64,000 bases of DNA, taken from assembly GCA_963843745.1 (NCBI GenBank), contig CAWJLP010000012.1, positions 124,001 to 188,000 of the forward strand. Direction: 5' to 3'. The notes under the pieces are model-generated. The model made no database searches and had not been told where the DNA came from. It saw only the letters and a list, made by a program, of their open reading frames with translations. The stretch's first letter is position 1. Every line of letters begins with the position of its first letter. The stretch is from Trebonia sp963843745 (lineage in GTDB: Bacteria > Actinomycetota > Actinomycetes > Streptosporangiales > Streptosporangiaceae). This document shows, in pieces, positions 32,409 through 41,516 of this stretch. The translations under genes and the position numbers were made by a program.

Positions 32409-34468
32409 CGGCGGTTACGGCGGGCAGCCCGGCTATCGCGCGGGCGGCGGCGTGGCTGCGGGCGGGCCGGGGCGGTATGTTCCTGCTCGCCCTTCTGGTG
32501 GGGGCCGGGGCCGGGCTCGGCGCGGTGGCGTTCCGGTACCTGATCTACTTCTTCACCTGGCTGGCGACCGGGCACAGCGAGTTCGGCCAGGCCGGCTACG
32601 TCGGCAGCAGCCACCTGCCGTGGCTCGGGCTCGGGTTCTTCGTGGTCATCCCGGTGGTCGGCGGGCTGCTGTACGGGCCGCTGATCTACAAGTGGGCGCG
32701 GGAAGCGCGCGGGCACGGCGTGCCCGAGGTGATGATCGCGGTCGCCGACAACGGCGGCCGGATCCGCTGGCAGGTCAGCGTGGTCAAGGCACTGGCTTCC
32801 GCGCTGTGCATCGGATCGGGCGGGTCGGTGGGCCGGGAGGGGCCGATCGTGCAGATCGGCTCGGCGCTGGCCTCCAGCGTCGGCCAGTGGGTGCGGATGC
32901 CGGAGAACCGGCTGCGGATCATGGTCGCCTGCGGCGCCGCGGGCGGCATCTCCGCGACGTTCAACGCGCCGGTCACCGGGGTGTTCTTCGGCGTGGAGAT
33001 CATCTTGCGCGAGTTCGCGGTCGACGCGCTGTTCACCGTCATGCTGTCGGCGATGGTCGCCGACGTCATCGCGATCCCGTTCCTCGGCGACAAGCCGTTC
33101 CTGTCCGGGTTCCCGGCCGGGATCGTGCTGCACCACCCGCGCACCTACCTGCTGGTCGCGGTGCTCGCGGTGGTCGCCGCGCTGATGGGGATCGCGTTCA
33201 AGACCGTCCTGTACAAGGTCGAGGACCTGTGCGACCGCCTGTGGAAGGGGCGGCCGGAGTGGGCCAGGCCCGCCGTCGGCGGGATAGCCTTCGGGCTGCT
33301 GCTGCTCGCCCTGCCGCAGATGTACGGCGTCGGCTACCCGGTCATGGACAAGACCACGGCCGGCGGGTACGCGCTGTGGTTCCTGATCATCCTCGCGTTC
33401 GGCAAGATCCTCGCGTGCAGCCTGTCGATCGGGATCGGCGGCTCCGGCGGGATCTTCGCCCCGTCGCTGTTCATCGGCGTCACCTCCGGCTACGCCTACG
33501 GCAACATCGTCCATCACATCTTCGGCGCCGGGGCGGGGCAGCCCGCGCTGTACGCGGTGGTCGCGATGGGCGCGGTGTTCACCTCCGCCGCCCGCGCCCC
33601 GCTGACCTCGCTGGCCAGCGTCGTCGAGATGAGCGGCGACTTCGCGCTGACCCTGCCGGTCATGCTCGCGGTCGCGATCGCCTCCACCGTCTCCCGGGCG
33701 CTGTCCTACGGCACGATCTACACCACCAAGCTGCTGCGCCGCGGCACCGACATCGACCGTGCCGTTCCGTGGCGGGCGCTGGCCGGCCTGAAGATCACCG
33801 ACGTCATGCGCCCGTTCCGGCCCGCGCTGCCGGTCCCGCCGGACGGCACCGCGCCCGCCGCGCACCGCGGCTCCCCGGCCGGCAACGGCAGCGCGCCGGA
33901 ACCGGATGCCCTCCCCGGGCCGGTCACCGGCCGGCACGACCCGCAGGCCCTGTTCGCCTCCGAATCGCTCAGCCAGGCGCTGCGCCAGCTGGAAGTCTAC
34001 GGACGTGACGGGCTGCCAGTGCTGTCCCCGGACGGGCAGCGCGTCGAAGGCTGGATCACCGATGCCGGCGTGCTGCGCGCCCTCGCCCGGCAGATCACGG
34101 GCAGCCAGGCCGATACCGTCCAAGCGCAGGCCGCCGCCGACCAGGAGCACCACGACGCGGAGGCCATGCTCCAGCACCCGCCGGCCCCGCTGCCCGGCTA
34201 CCAGGTCATCGAGATCACCGTATCCGGGGACTCGACGGCCACAGGACGGAAACTGGGCGACCTCCGCTGGCCGCCGGCAGGCACGCTCGTCTCCGTGCTG
34301 CGCGACCGCCGCCTCCGCCCGCCGGACGGCCAGATCACGCTGGCCGCCGGCGACCGGGTCAGCCTGCTCATCCCGGCACCGCAGAACTCACGCCCGCCGC
34401 ACGCAGACGACAGCAGCAACGACCGTACCGCCAGCCGCGAAGCGGACAGCGGAAGCAGCAGACCGTGA
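32405..34468 (+). CDS. ClC-family chloride transporter with CBS and TrkA_C domains
   Basis: A 687-residue protein. The membrane domain (1-430) has ClC motifs 'GHGVPEVM', 'GSGGSVGREGPIVQIGSA' with the gating Glu in GREGP, and 'SIGIGGSGGIFAPSLFIG'. The C-terminal cytosolic part has a CBS pair ('ITDVMRPFRP' and 'QALRQLEVYGRDGLPVLSPDGQRVEGWIT'), then a TrkA_C/RCK-C-like unit ('VIEITVSGDSTATGRKLGDL', 'LAAGDRVSLLIPA'). These regulate transport in relatives, by nucleotides at CBS sites and by ions or second messengers at RCK_C. Exchange of Cl- for H+ is likely but not proven by sequence. Confidence 0.92.
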   Translation: MTAVTAGSPAIARAAAWLRAGRGGMFLLALLVGAGAGLGAVAFRYLIYFFTWLATGHSEFGQAGYVGSSHLPWLGLGFFVVIPVVGGLLYGPLIYKWAREARGHGVPEVMIAVADNGGRIRWQVSVVKALASALCIGSGGSVGREGPIVQIGSALASSVGQWVRMPENRLRIMVACGAAGGISATFNAPVTGVFFGVEIILREFAVDALFTVMLSAMVADVIAIPFLGDKPFLSGFPAGIVLHHPRTYLLVAVLAVVAALMGIAFKTVLYKVEDLCDRLWKGRPEWARPAVGGIAFGLLLLALPQMYGVGYPVMDKTTAGGYALWFLIILAFGKILACSLSIGIGGSGGIFAPSLFIGVTSGYAYGNIVHHIFGAGAGQPALYAVVAMGAVFTSAARAPLTSLASVVEMSGDFALTLPVMLAVAIASTVSRALSYGTIYTTKLLRRGTDIDRAVPWRALAGLKITDVMRPFRPALPVPPDGTAPAAHRGSPAGNGSAPEPDALPGPVTGRHDPQALFASESLSQALRQLEVYGRDGLPVLSPDGQRVEGWITDAGVLRALARQITGSQADTVQAQAAADQEHHDAEAMLQHPPAPLPGYQVIEITVSGDSTATGRKLGDLRWPPAGTLVSVLRDRRLRPPDGQITLAAGDRVSLLIPAPQNSRPPHADDSSNDRTASREADSGSSRP

Positions 34469-34746
34469 CCCGCTTCCTGCCGCGAAACCGGCCACCCGGA
34501 CAGCGGCCGGACAGCGGCCGGTCAGCGGCTTGCGGCGGCCGGCGCCACGGGCGCGGTCATCGACCGCGCCGCCTGCGGCTCACAGTGCTCGGGCAGCCGG
34601 GCGCCAAGCGAACCCGGGAACCGCCGCGGCGCAGCCGGCCGCACCGGATGCGACCAGCACGGAGATCGGAAACTCCGTGGACGTCCCCGTCCGCGTTCCG
34701 GTCATCCCGTCAGCCCCCTAGCCGCGGGCAGAAGAAAGGACTTGCC

Positions 34747-35004
34747 ATGGCCATCGGAATACTCGCCGCCGTGCTGGGGCTCTTGTTCGGCACGGCAGCC
34801 ATCATCATCCCCCGCATAGTGAATCGCCATAACGATCCCGACGACCACTCGGACTCGCGGGCCTACCTGGCGAACACCGGCCGGTCAGCGGAGGAAATCG
34901 TCCAGGGCAACCGCAGCCTGCAGGCCCGGCCGGACAACGATGCCGGGTCTCAGCACGCCGGCGGCATGGACAACGGCCAAGCGAGCTACCCCGCACCCGG
35001 GTGA
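34747..35004 (+). CDS. Small single-span membrane protein of unknown function
   Basis: An 85-residue protein: 'MAIGILAAVLGLLFGTAAIIIP' forms one membrane segment, followed by a hydrophilic tail with many Asp, Asn and Gly residues. GAAAGGA precedes the ATG at a good distance, which supports translation. I do not recognise a family. It follows the ClC gene after about 280 bases in which no gene is supported. Confidence 0.55.
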   Translation: MAIGILAAVLGLLFGTAAIIIPRIVNRHNDPDDHSDSRAYLANTGRSAEEIVQGNRSLQARPDNDAGSQHAGGMDNGQASYPAPG

Positions 35005-35270
35005 CGACGGCAAAGATGAAACGGTCGGCTCGACCAAGAAGCCTTCGTCGCCGTATCTGGTGCCGCTGGTGAGCGCCGTGCCGCCGTCCGCGCGGCCGGG
35101 CCGGCCGGACGATCGCCTGGTGTCACACCGAACCGGGTGATCTGCGCTGTACTGATCGGACGGCCTGCCCGCTCGCGGATGTCCGGATCTGGCCGATGTG
35201 CGGAAGCTCGCCTAGCCTGTCGGTTCAGTCGCATGGTGCCGCGGCGGGGATACCCTGCCGCCGGTTCAGG

Positions 35271-36131
35271 TCAGACGAACAGCGGCTCGGCTGCTGTCCG
35301 CCCGGCGAGCGCGCTCATCGCCGCGTCGTCTGGCGCTTCGGTGTACCGGCTGGCCGCGTCGAGCACCCTGGGGAGCAGGTCTACGTCGCCCACGCTGCAA
35401 AGGAACACCCCGGGGCGGCTCAGCGCCCACGACACCGCGAGGTCGATGTCGTCCTGCTTTTCGAGCGGCTCGTACCAGGTTGCCCTGGTGTGCGGCCGGC
35501 CCTCCCAGGGACGCAGCGCGATCGCCTTGATCGTCTGCACGGCGACCCGCCGCTCGCGGCAGGTCTCGTAAAGGGCGTCGAAGTTGCCGGCGTAGTAATC
35601 GTTCTGCATGGTGACGAAGTTGTACGGGAGGAGCACCGAGTCGAAGTCGAACCGCTCGAGGCTGCGCCGGTGAGTCGCGGCGATCTGGCTGCCGTGGCCG
35701 GTCACCCCGATCCAGCGGATGAGGCCCTGGTCGCGTGCTTCGATAGCGGCTTCGAGCGCGCCGCCAGGGCTCAGGGCGGTGTCCCACTCGATCGGATCGG
35801 CCAAGGCGTGCAGCTGCCACAGGTCGACGTGGTCGACGCCCAGCCGGTCCAGGGACCGGTGCAGTTCCTCGCGGGCTCCGGCTGCGGTGCGGTCGTCGCC
35901 CTTGGTGGCCAGGAAGAACCGGCCAGGTTCGCGCTGCAGCCACGGCCGGACGCGCGCTTCCGCCTCGCCGTAGGAGGAGGCCAGGTCCAGGTGGTTCACC
36001 CCGTGAGCGAGCAGGACGTCCAGGGTCTCGTCGGCGACCCGCTGGGAGACCTGCGCGAGAGCCGCCCCGCCGAAGATCACCCGGCTGCTGTGGTGACCGG
36101 TGCGGCCGAACTCTGCCTGTTCGATGGGCAC
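35271..36131 (-). CDS. Aldo/keto reductase-family protein
   Basis: A 286-residue TIM-barrel oxidoreductase. 'HGVNHLDLASSYGEAEARVRPWL' carries the catalytic Asp and Tyr, 'LFLATKGDD' style residues the Lys, and 'LGVDHVDLWQLHAL' the His region. The C-terminal coenzyme-binding part is shorter than in classic members. Physiological substrate unknown. GTG at 36131 is chosen because GGGAGG lies just upstream; the frame opens at 36179 without signal. Divergent from larC. Confidence 0.88.
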   Translation of the reverse strand: MPIEQAEFGRTGHHSSRVIFGGAALAQVSQRVADETLDVLLAHGVNHLDLASSYGEAEARVRPWLQREPGRFFLATKGDDRTAAGAREELHRSLDRLGVDHVDLWQLHALADPIEWDTALSPGGALEAAIEARDQGLIRWIGVTGHGSQIAATHRRSLERFDFDSVLLPYNFVTMQNDYYAGNFDALYETCRERRVAVQTIKAIALRPWEGRPHTRATWYEPLEKQDDIDLAVSWALSRPGVFLCSVGDVDLLPRVLDAASRYTEAPDDAAMSALAGRTAAEPLFV

Positions 36132-36199
36132 GAGACCTCCCGAAGTACTAGAGCCAAACCTGAGCGTACAGCCCATCACCGGGGGCTACTCGCTGCCCC

Positions 36200-36212
36200 T
36201 AGGGTTGTCTTC
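36200..36212 (+). promoter_or_regulatory. Leaderless promoter of larC
   Basis: TAGGGT at 36200-36205 is followed by seven bases and then the ATG at 36213. That spacing places the transcription start on the start codon, as in many actinobacterial leaderless mRNAs. No ribosome site is visible upstream of larC. Confidence 0.5.
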
Positions 36213-37448
36213 ATGACGTCAGCCGGTGCAGGCGTGCACGCGTGGGTGGATGCGACGGCGGGTGTGGCCGGCGATATGTTGCTCGGGGCGCTCGTCGATG
36301 CCGGCGCGCCCCTCGCAGTGCTGCAGGGCGCGGTGGACGCCATTATCCCCGGCTCCATCCGGCTGGCGTCCGCGCTGGTGACACGGGCCGGGATGCGCGC
36401 TACCAAGGTAGACGTGCATCCGGCGGTGCGAGATCAGGCGCAGCGCAGCTGGCGCGACATTCAGGCCTTGCTTGAGCGTGCGGATCTCGCGGCGGGCGTG
36501 CGGGAGCAGGCCCGGCGCGTGTTCCGGCGGCTGGCCGAGGCCGAAGCGCGAGTACACGGGCTCGCGGCCGACGAGGTGCACTTCCACGAGGTCGGAAGCT
36601 GGGACTCGATCGCGGACGTCGTCGCCGTCTGCGCCGCGCTGGACTTCCTGGGGGTGACCTCGATGTCCTGCAGCGCCGTCGCGCTGGGCGCGGGCCGGGT
36701 CGTGACCTCCCACGGTCACCTCCCGGTTCCGGTGCCTGCGGTGCTGGAGATGGCGGCGGGCTGGCGCGTGCTGTCCGGTGGCGAGGGAGAACTGGCCACC
36801 CCGACCGGCATGGCGCTGCTCACCGCCCTGTCGCAGGAGTCCTGCGACTTGCCCGCCATGTCGGTGCGCACCGTCGGAGTGGGGGCCGGCACCGCAGATA
36901 TCGCCGGTCGCCCGAATGTCGTGCGGGTTGTCCTCGGGGACCGCGGCGACCCGCCTGGGCAGCCGGATGAGCCGGTGATCATGTCGGTGCTGGAGACCAA
37001 CGTCGACGACATGGACCCGCGGGTGTGGCCCACCGTCCTGTCGTCGTTGCTGGCTGCCGGTGCGGCTGATGCGTGGCTGGTCCCGATCATAATGAAGAAG
37101 GGACGCCCTGCTCACACGCTCGCCGTGCTCGCCCCAGTGCACCGGCGTGACCTGCTGCGGCGGCTGATGCTGGAGCTGACCAGCACCATCGGGGTACGCG
37201 AAGTCGCTGTCACCAGGGTTGCGCTTGACCGGTTCTGGGTGCCGTTGCAGGTCGCGGGCGGCCGGGTTCGCCTCAAGGTCGCGCATCGTGGCGGCGAGGT
37301 GGTCCATGCGACACCGGAATTCGACGATGCTGTGGAGGTCGCCGCGGAACGTTCCGTCCCGGTCCGGCGGGTGCTCGAGGAAGCCGTGGCGGCCGCGGAG
37401 CGCGCAGGTTTCGTGCCGGGCAGCCAGGTCGAGGCGGGCCCGGCCTAG
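36213..37448 (+). CDS. larC: Nickel-pincer cofactor biosynthesis protein LarC
   Basis: A 411-residue LarC homologue, the CTP-dependent nickel insertase that completes the pincer cofactor. Family features include 'AWVDATAGVAGDMLLGALVDAGAP', 'VHFHEVGSWDSIADVV', 'LPVPVPAVLEMAAGW' and 'VLETNVDDMDPRVWP'. In Lactobacillus LarC is split and joined by frameshifting; here it is one open frame. It converges on larB, and the stop codons of the two genes interlock in CCTAGG at 37444-37449. A longer frame open from 35196 is antisense to the reductase and is not used. Confidence 0.9.
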   Translation: MTSAGAGVHAWVDATAGVAGDMLLGALVDAGAPLAVLQGAVDAIIPGSIRLASALVTRAGMRATKVDVHPAVRDQAQRSWRDIQALLERADLAAGVREQARRVFRRLAEAEARVHGLAADEVHFHEVGSWDSIADVVAVCAALDFLGVTSMSCSAVALGAGRVVTSHGHLPVPVPAVLEMAAGWRVLSGGEGELATPTGMALLTALSQESCDLPAMSVRTVGVGAGTADIAGRPNVVRVVLGDRGDPPGQPDEPVIMSVLETNVDDMDPRVWPTVLSSLLAAGAADAWLVPIIMKKGRPAHTLAVLAPVHRRDLLRRLMLELTSTIGVREVAVTRVALDRFWVPLQVAGGRVRLKVAHRGGEVVHATPEFDDAVEVAAERSVPVRRVLEEAVAAAERAGFVPGSQVEAGPA

Positions 37449-38125
37449 GCCGGGGCCGCGATCTGGGCAGCCAGGTGCCCGGCACCGTACCCGTTGTCGA
37501 TGTTGACCACGGCCACGCCGGGCGCACAGGAGTTGAGCATGGTCAGCAGAGCCGCCACGCCGCCGAGCGCCGCGCCGTAGCCGACGGACGTCGGCACGGC
37601 GATCACCGGCGCGGAGACGAGGCCGGCGACCAGGCCAGGCAGCGCGCCGTCCATCCCGGCGACCACGACGATGACGCGCGCTGACCGCAGCTGGTCGAGC
37701 CGCGCCAGTATGCGATGCAGCCCGGCAATGCCGACATCGGTGACGAGATCGGCGGCCCGGCCGAGATAGACGGCGGTCAGCTGGGCCTCCCGCGCGACCC
37801 CGAGGTCGGCGGTACCGGCCGCGACCACCAGAACCCGCCCGCCGCGCGGAGCCGGAGGCTCAGGCGGCCAGGCCAGCATGCGCGCGTCTTCGTCGTAGCG
37901 GGCATCTGGCAGCACACTCAGGACCGACTTGGTGTGCGCGGGACCCGCGCGGGTGAACAACGTCGTCGTGCGGGTTGCCTTGATGGCCAGGGCGGCGCTC
38001 CTGACCTGGCCGGGCGTCTTGCCCTCGCAGTACACCGCCTCGGGGTAGCCGCGGCGGTGCGCCCGGTCATGGTCCAGCTCGATGAACGCCGTCATGGCCT
38101 CATCGGGCTGCCAGGGCTCAGTCAC
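37445..38125 (-). CDS. larB: Nickel-pincer cofactor biosynthesis protein LarB
   Basis: A 226-residue protein of the AIR-carboxylase (PurE-like) superfamily. 'VLVVAAGTADLGVAREAQLTA', 'DVGIAGLHRIL', 'VVVAGMDGALPGLVAGLVSAPVIAVPTSVGYGA' and 'NIDNGYGAGHLAA' are LarB signatures. LarB carboxylates nicotinic acid adenine dinucleotide, the first step of pincer synthesis. GTG at 38125 overlaps the larE stop by eight bases; an ATG at 38095 is also possible. Confidence 0.9.
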   Translation of the reverse strand: MTEPWQPDEAMTAFIELDHDRAHRRGYPEAVYCEGKTPGQVRSAALAIKATRTTTLFTRAGPAHTKSVLSVLPDARYDEDARMLAWPPEPPAPRGGRVLVVAAGTADLGVAREAQLTAVYLGRAADLVTDVGIAGLHRILARLDQLRSARVIVVVAGMDGALPGLVAGLVSAPVIAVPTSVGYGAALGGVAALLTMLNSCAPGVAVVNIDNGYGAGHLAAQIAAPA

Positions 38126-38978
38126 GCCTGACCGGCAGCAATGACATCGTGAAGGCCCCGGACTGGATGCCGGCCAGGTCGACGGCGGCGAACCGGAAGC
38201 CGGCGGCGGTAATAGCGGCGTGGATCTGCTCGCGCGCCGGGGCGGAGACGGCTCGCACGAGCTCGCCGGCGGGAAGCTCGATGCGGGCCACTTCGCCGTG
38301 ATGACGCACTCTGCACTCCGCGAAGCCCAGGAGCCGCAGAGCCTTCTCGGCCGCCTCGACCTGAGCGAGCTTAGCCTCGGAGACCTCCTGATGGTGCGGA
38401 ATACGGGACGCCAGGCAGGGTGCGGCGGGCTTGTCGGCACTCGGGAGATCCAGCGCCCTGGCGATGGCACGCACGGTGGCTTTCCCCAGCCCAGCATCGG
38501 CCAGGGGCCGCAGGACCTCGTGGTTACTGGCGGCGCGGGACCCGGGCCGATCGGGGCGCATCATGTCATCGGCGTTCTCGCCATAGGCCACGGCCGCCAG
38601 GCCATAGGCGCCGGCTACTTCATCGTCTATCCGGGTAAACAGCTCGTCCTTGCAGTGAAAACAGCGGTCAGGGCCATTGGCCCGGTAGGCGGGGTTGTCC
38701 CCTTCCCTGGTCTGAATCTCGACGACACGGGCGCCGATGACCGCGGCAACCCGATGGGCCGCGAGACGTTCATCCGACGCCAGACTGGGCGAAACGCCGA
38801 GGATGGCAACAACCTGGCCGGCGCCGAGTGCTCGCACGGCCAATGCGAGCAATACCGAGGAGTCGACACCACCGGAGAACGCGACGCCCAGCGGGGCCGT
38901 TCCGATGAGCCGGGAGCCCACTGCCTGGGCGGCCGCCGAAAGCTCGCCGGTGAGAGGCTGATCCACCACACTGGTCAT
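38118..38978 (-). CDS. larE: ATP-dependent sacrificial sulfur transferase LarE
   Basis: A 286-residue PP-loop ATPase. 'GVAFSGGVDSSVLLALAV' is the nucleotide site, 'DRCFHCKDELF' a Cys pair, and 'PAAPCLASRIPHH' contains the Cys expected to donate sulfur to the pincer cofactor. The ATG at 38978 is preferred because GAGGT lies about seven bases upstream; GTG at 38987 is an alternative. It is co-transcribed with larB. The racemase LarA, the usual cofactor user, is not in the window. Confidence 0.92.
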   Translation of the reverse strand: MTSVVDQPLTGELSAAAQAVGSRLIGTAPLGVAFSGGVDSSVLLALAVRALGAGQVVAILGVSPSLASDERLAAHRVAAVIGARVVEIQTREGDNPAYRANGPDRCFHCKDELFTRIDDEVAGAYGLAAVAYGENADDMMRPDRPGSRAASNHEVLRPLADAGLGKATVRAIARALDLPSADKPAAPCLASRIPHHQEVSEAKLAQVEAAEKALRLLGFAECRVRHHGEVARIELPAGELVRAVSAPAREQIHAAITAAGFRFAAVDLAGIQSGAFTMSLLPVRRD

Positions 38979-38987
38979 ATCGGTCAC

Positions 38988-39470
38988 CTCAACTGCCCCT
39001 AGCCGCCAGCCACCATTCTGTCATTGAGGCGGCTCGCCGCTAGCGGAGCCTCCCTCCGAAACCGGCGGGCTTAGGAGGCGAGACCGACGCAAGAGCCAAG
39101 AACGCTTACAGCCGGCGTCGGGCTGGGTCTGGTTACCGCAGGTCCCGACAGTGTCGGTGTCCGAGTGCGTCGCGACTCTCCCGGCGGTACTGGTGCCCGA
39201 ACCAGGCCGCCTTCCCGGACACCGCCAGGTTGCTGCCGGTCATGGTGCTGGCCCTGGCCCACGCATCGCGGCCGGCCGGCGCTGCTGGACAGCTCATCAT
39301 CCGCGCCCTGGCGGACCACGGCGTACCCGGTCCCCGCAGAGGCCGGATGAAGCCGGCCGCCATGACCTCGTTTTCATTGGCCCCAGCCCCCTAGGGTACG
39401 CATGAGGGCCCGGCCGGCGCGATGCTGGCAGGACTCGTTACCTGGCAATCACCGGGCAAGGGAGAGACCG
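38988..39470. other. Gap upstream of the beta-hydroxyacid dehydrogenase; no supported gene
   Basis: Several short overlapping frames exist on both strands but none has conserved motifs or a ribosome site. A promoter-like TAGGGT at 39392-39397 lies about 75 bases before the next gene and may drive it. The rest shows nothing recognisable. Confidence 0.5.
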
Positions 39471-40358
39471 ATGGCACGGACGCACGAGCCGGTTGCGGTG
39501 CTCGGCATTGGAGCGATGGGCCGCGGGATGGCAGCCAGTGCTTTGCGCGCGGGCATCCCGACGATCGTCTGGGACCGCACGCTAGAGGCGGCCCGGGACC
39601 TGGCTGAGCTCGGCGCTGAGGTCGCCCAGACCGCGGCGGGCGCGGCGCGGCGGGCCGCGATCGTGGTCACGATGGTGACCGACGCCGATGCCGTCCTTTC
39701 GATCGCAAAGGACCAGGGGATGCTCGCTGCGCTGGCTCCCGGCGCGATCTGGGCCCAGATGAGCACCATCGGCGTGGCGGGGACCGACCGCGTCGTGGCC
39801 ATGGCCGGTGCTGAGCGCCCGGACGTGATGCTCCTGGATGCGCCGGTGTCGGGAAGCAAGGATCCGGCCGAACGCGGCCAGCTGACGATCTTCGCGTCAG
39901 GACCCGACGAGGCGCGTCCGCGTATCGCTCCGCTGTTCGACGCGCTCGGCCAGCGCACGATCTGGGTCGGCGCGGCCGGGGCCGGAACGCGGCTGAAGCT
40001 GGTGAACAACACCTGGCTGGCATTCGCGGCGGAGGCGGTTGCCGCGTCGGTGGCTCTTGCTCGCCGGCTGGGCCTTGAGACCGAGACGGTGGTGGACGCG
40101 CTTGGCGGCGGCCCGCTCGTGTCCACCTGGCAGGCGGCCAAACTGCGCCGTATCGCCGACGGGGAGTTCTCGGCCCAGTTCGCGCTGTCGCTCGCGCTCA
40201 AGGACGTGCACCTCGCCCTCCAAGCGGCCGGCGGCGACCGGTTCGCCGTCCTTGCCTGCCTGGCTGACGAATGGCAGCAAGCCGTTGACCAAGGTCTGGG
40301 TGAGCAGGATCTGACCATCGTGACCCGCGTGCTCGAACAGCAGGGCGGGACGCCCTGA
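39471..40358 (+). CDS. NAD(P)-dependent beta-hydroxyacid dehydrogenase (3-hydroxyisobutyrate dehydrogenase family)
   Basis: A 295-residue two-domain dehydrogenase. 'VAVLGIGAMGRGMAASALRAG' is the Rossmann site, 'MLLDAPVSGSKDPAERGQLTIFASG' the substrate loop, 'GAGTRLKLVNNTWLAF' contains the catalytic Lys, and 'FALSLALKDVHLAL' is the helical domain. It could act on 3-hydroxyisobutyrate, tartronate semialdehyde or a small aldehyde. GGGAGA lies before the ATG. The neighbouring reductase suggests a small aldehyde-handling role. Confidence 0.9.
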   Translation: MARTHEPVAVLGIGAMGRGMAASALRAGIPTIVWDRTLEAARDLAELGAEVAQTAAGAARRAAIVVTMVTDADAVLSIAKDQGMLAALAPGAIWAQMSTIGVAGTDRVVAMAGAERPDVMLLDAPVSGSKDPAERGQLTIFASGPDEARPRIAPLFDALGQRTIWVGAAGAGTRLKLVNNTWLAFAAEAVAASVALARRLGLETETVVDALGGGPLVSTWQAAKLRRIADGEFSAQFALSLALKDVHLALQAAGGDRFAVLACLADEWQQAVDQGLGEQDLTIVTRVLEQQGGTP

Positions 40359-40399
40359 CCCTGACCGGGGTCCTGCTTTTGCGGCGCTCCGGGTCTCGC

Positions 40400-40411
40400 T
40401 AGCCTGGCCTT
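40400..40411 (+). promoter_or_regulatory. Leaderless promoter of the second aldo/keto reductase
   Basis: TAGCCT at 40400-40405 followed by six bases and the ATG at 40412 fits a leaderless start. No ribosome site is present, and the preceding gene ends only 53 bases away. Confidence 0.5.
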
Positions 40412-41443
40412 ATGGACTATCACACGCTGGGAGGCAGCGGCTGCGCGGTGTCGAGCCTGTGCCTGGGGACGATGACGTTCGGCGTCGAGACCGACCAGTC
40501 CGGCGCGCACCAGCAGCTTGACCGCTTTATCGAGGCGGGCGGAACGCTGGTAGACACGGCGGACGTGTACGGCGGCGGGAGGTCGGAGGAGATCATCGGC
40601 CGCTGGTTCGCCAGCCGCCCGTCCGATGTCACCGAGCCCGTGGTGCTGGCCACCAAGGGCCGTATGCCGGTGGATGACTCGCCGAACGGCGCCGGGCTGT
40701 CCGCGCGCCACCTGACCCGCGCACTGGAGGCTTCGCTGCGCCGGCTGGGGGTGGAGGCGGTCGACCTGTACCAGATGCATGCCTACGACCCGCTGACGCC
40801 GCTCGAGGAGACCCTGCGGACGATCGAGGGCTTCATCCAGGCCGGCAAGATCCGCTACTGGGGGCTGTCCAACTTCACCGGCTGGCAGCTGACCAAGGCC
40901 GTGCACCTGGCCCGGGCCCTGAACGTGGCCGGGCCGGTGACCCTCCAGCCGCAGTACAGCCTGCTGGCCCGGGAGATCGAGTGGGAGATCGTGCCGGCCG
41001 CGCTCGACGCCGGGATGGGCCTGCTGCCCTGGAGCCCGCTGGGGGGCGGCTGGCTGTCCGGCAAGTACCGCCGTGACCAGCGCCCGGCCGGCGCGACCCG
41101 CCTCGGCGAGGACCCCGGCCGCGGCATGGAGGCCTACGACCGGCGCGGCACGGACCGGACCTGGCACGTCATCGACGCGGTGCAGAAGATCGCCGAGGAC
41201 CGCGGCGTGTCCATGGCCGAGGTCGCGCTGGCCTGGGTGACCGCCCGGCCCGCGGTCAGCTCGACGATCCTGGGCGCCCGGACGCTTGACCAGCTCGAGG
41301 CCAACCTGCGCTCAGCCGAGCTGCACCTGACCGCGGCCGAGACCGCCGCACTCGACGCCGCCAGCGACCCGCACCCCGTCGACTATCCCTACGGCGAGCT
41401 GGGCGTCGAGCAGCGAGCCCGCACCCTGCCGGCCGGCCACTGA
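40412..41443 (+). CDS. Aldo/keto reductase
   Basis: A 343-residue aldo/keto reductase of the YajO/AKR type. 'DTADVYGGGRSEEIIGRWFA' carries the Asp and Tyr, 'VLATKGRM' the Lys and 'VDLYQMHAYDP' the His. 'GLLPWSPLGGGWLSGKYRRDQ' and 'STILGARTLDQLEANLRS' form the NADPH site. Substrate unknown. The gene appears to be translated from a leaderless message and converges on zwf. Confidence 0.93.
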   Translation: MDYHTLGGSGCAVSSLCLGTMTFGVETDQSGAHQQLDRFIEAGGTLVDTADVYGGGRSEEIIGRWFASRPSDVTEPVVLATKGRMPVDDSPNGAGLSARHLTRALEASLRRLGVEAVDLYQMHAYDPLTPLEETLRTIEGFIQAGKIRYWGLSNFTGWQLTKAVHLARALNVAGPVTLQPQYSLLAREIEWEIVPAALDAGMGLLPWSPLGGGWLSGKYRRDQRPAGATRLGEDPGRGMEAYDRRGTDRTWHVIDAVQKIAEDRGVSMAEVALAWVTARPAVSSTILGARTLDQLEANLRSAELHLTAAETAALDAASDPHPVDYPYGELGVEQRARTLPAGH

Positions 41444-41516
41444 GCACCGTCACTGATCCCGGCCGTCGACGAGGACGACGAGCTGGCGCGGGCCGGCCGG
41501 TGCCGTGGCCGGGTGG

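Noticed and set aside
31895..34177. 760-residue minus-strand frame opposite the ClC gene
   Set aside because: It is composed of Arg/Asp/Gly/Gln repeats typical of a shadow frame; the plus strand carries unmistakable ClC motifs.
35196..36212. 339-residue extension upstream of LarC
   Set aside because: It is antisense to the aldo/keto reductase, and LarC homologues start at the position chosen here.
38988..39401. Possible small gene in the gap before the hydroxyacid dehydrogenase
   Set aside because: Overlapping frames on both strands have no ribosome site or recognisable motif, and none could be preferred.
39449..41167. 572-residue minus-strand frame opposite the hydroxyacid dehydrogenase and reductase
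   Set aside because: It spans two well-supported plus-strand genes and has no domain of its own.
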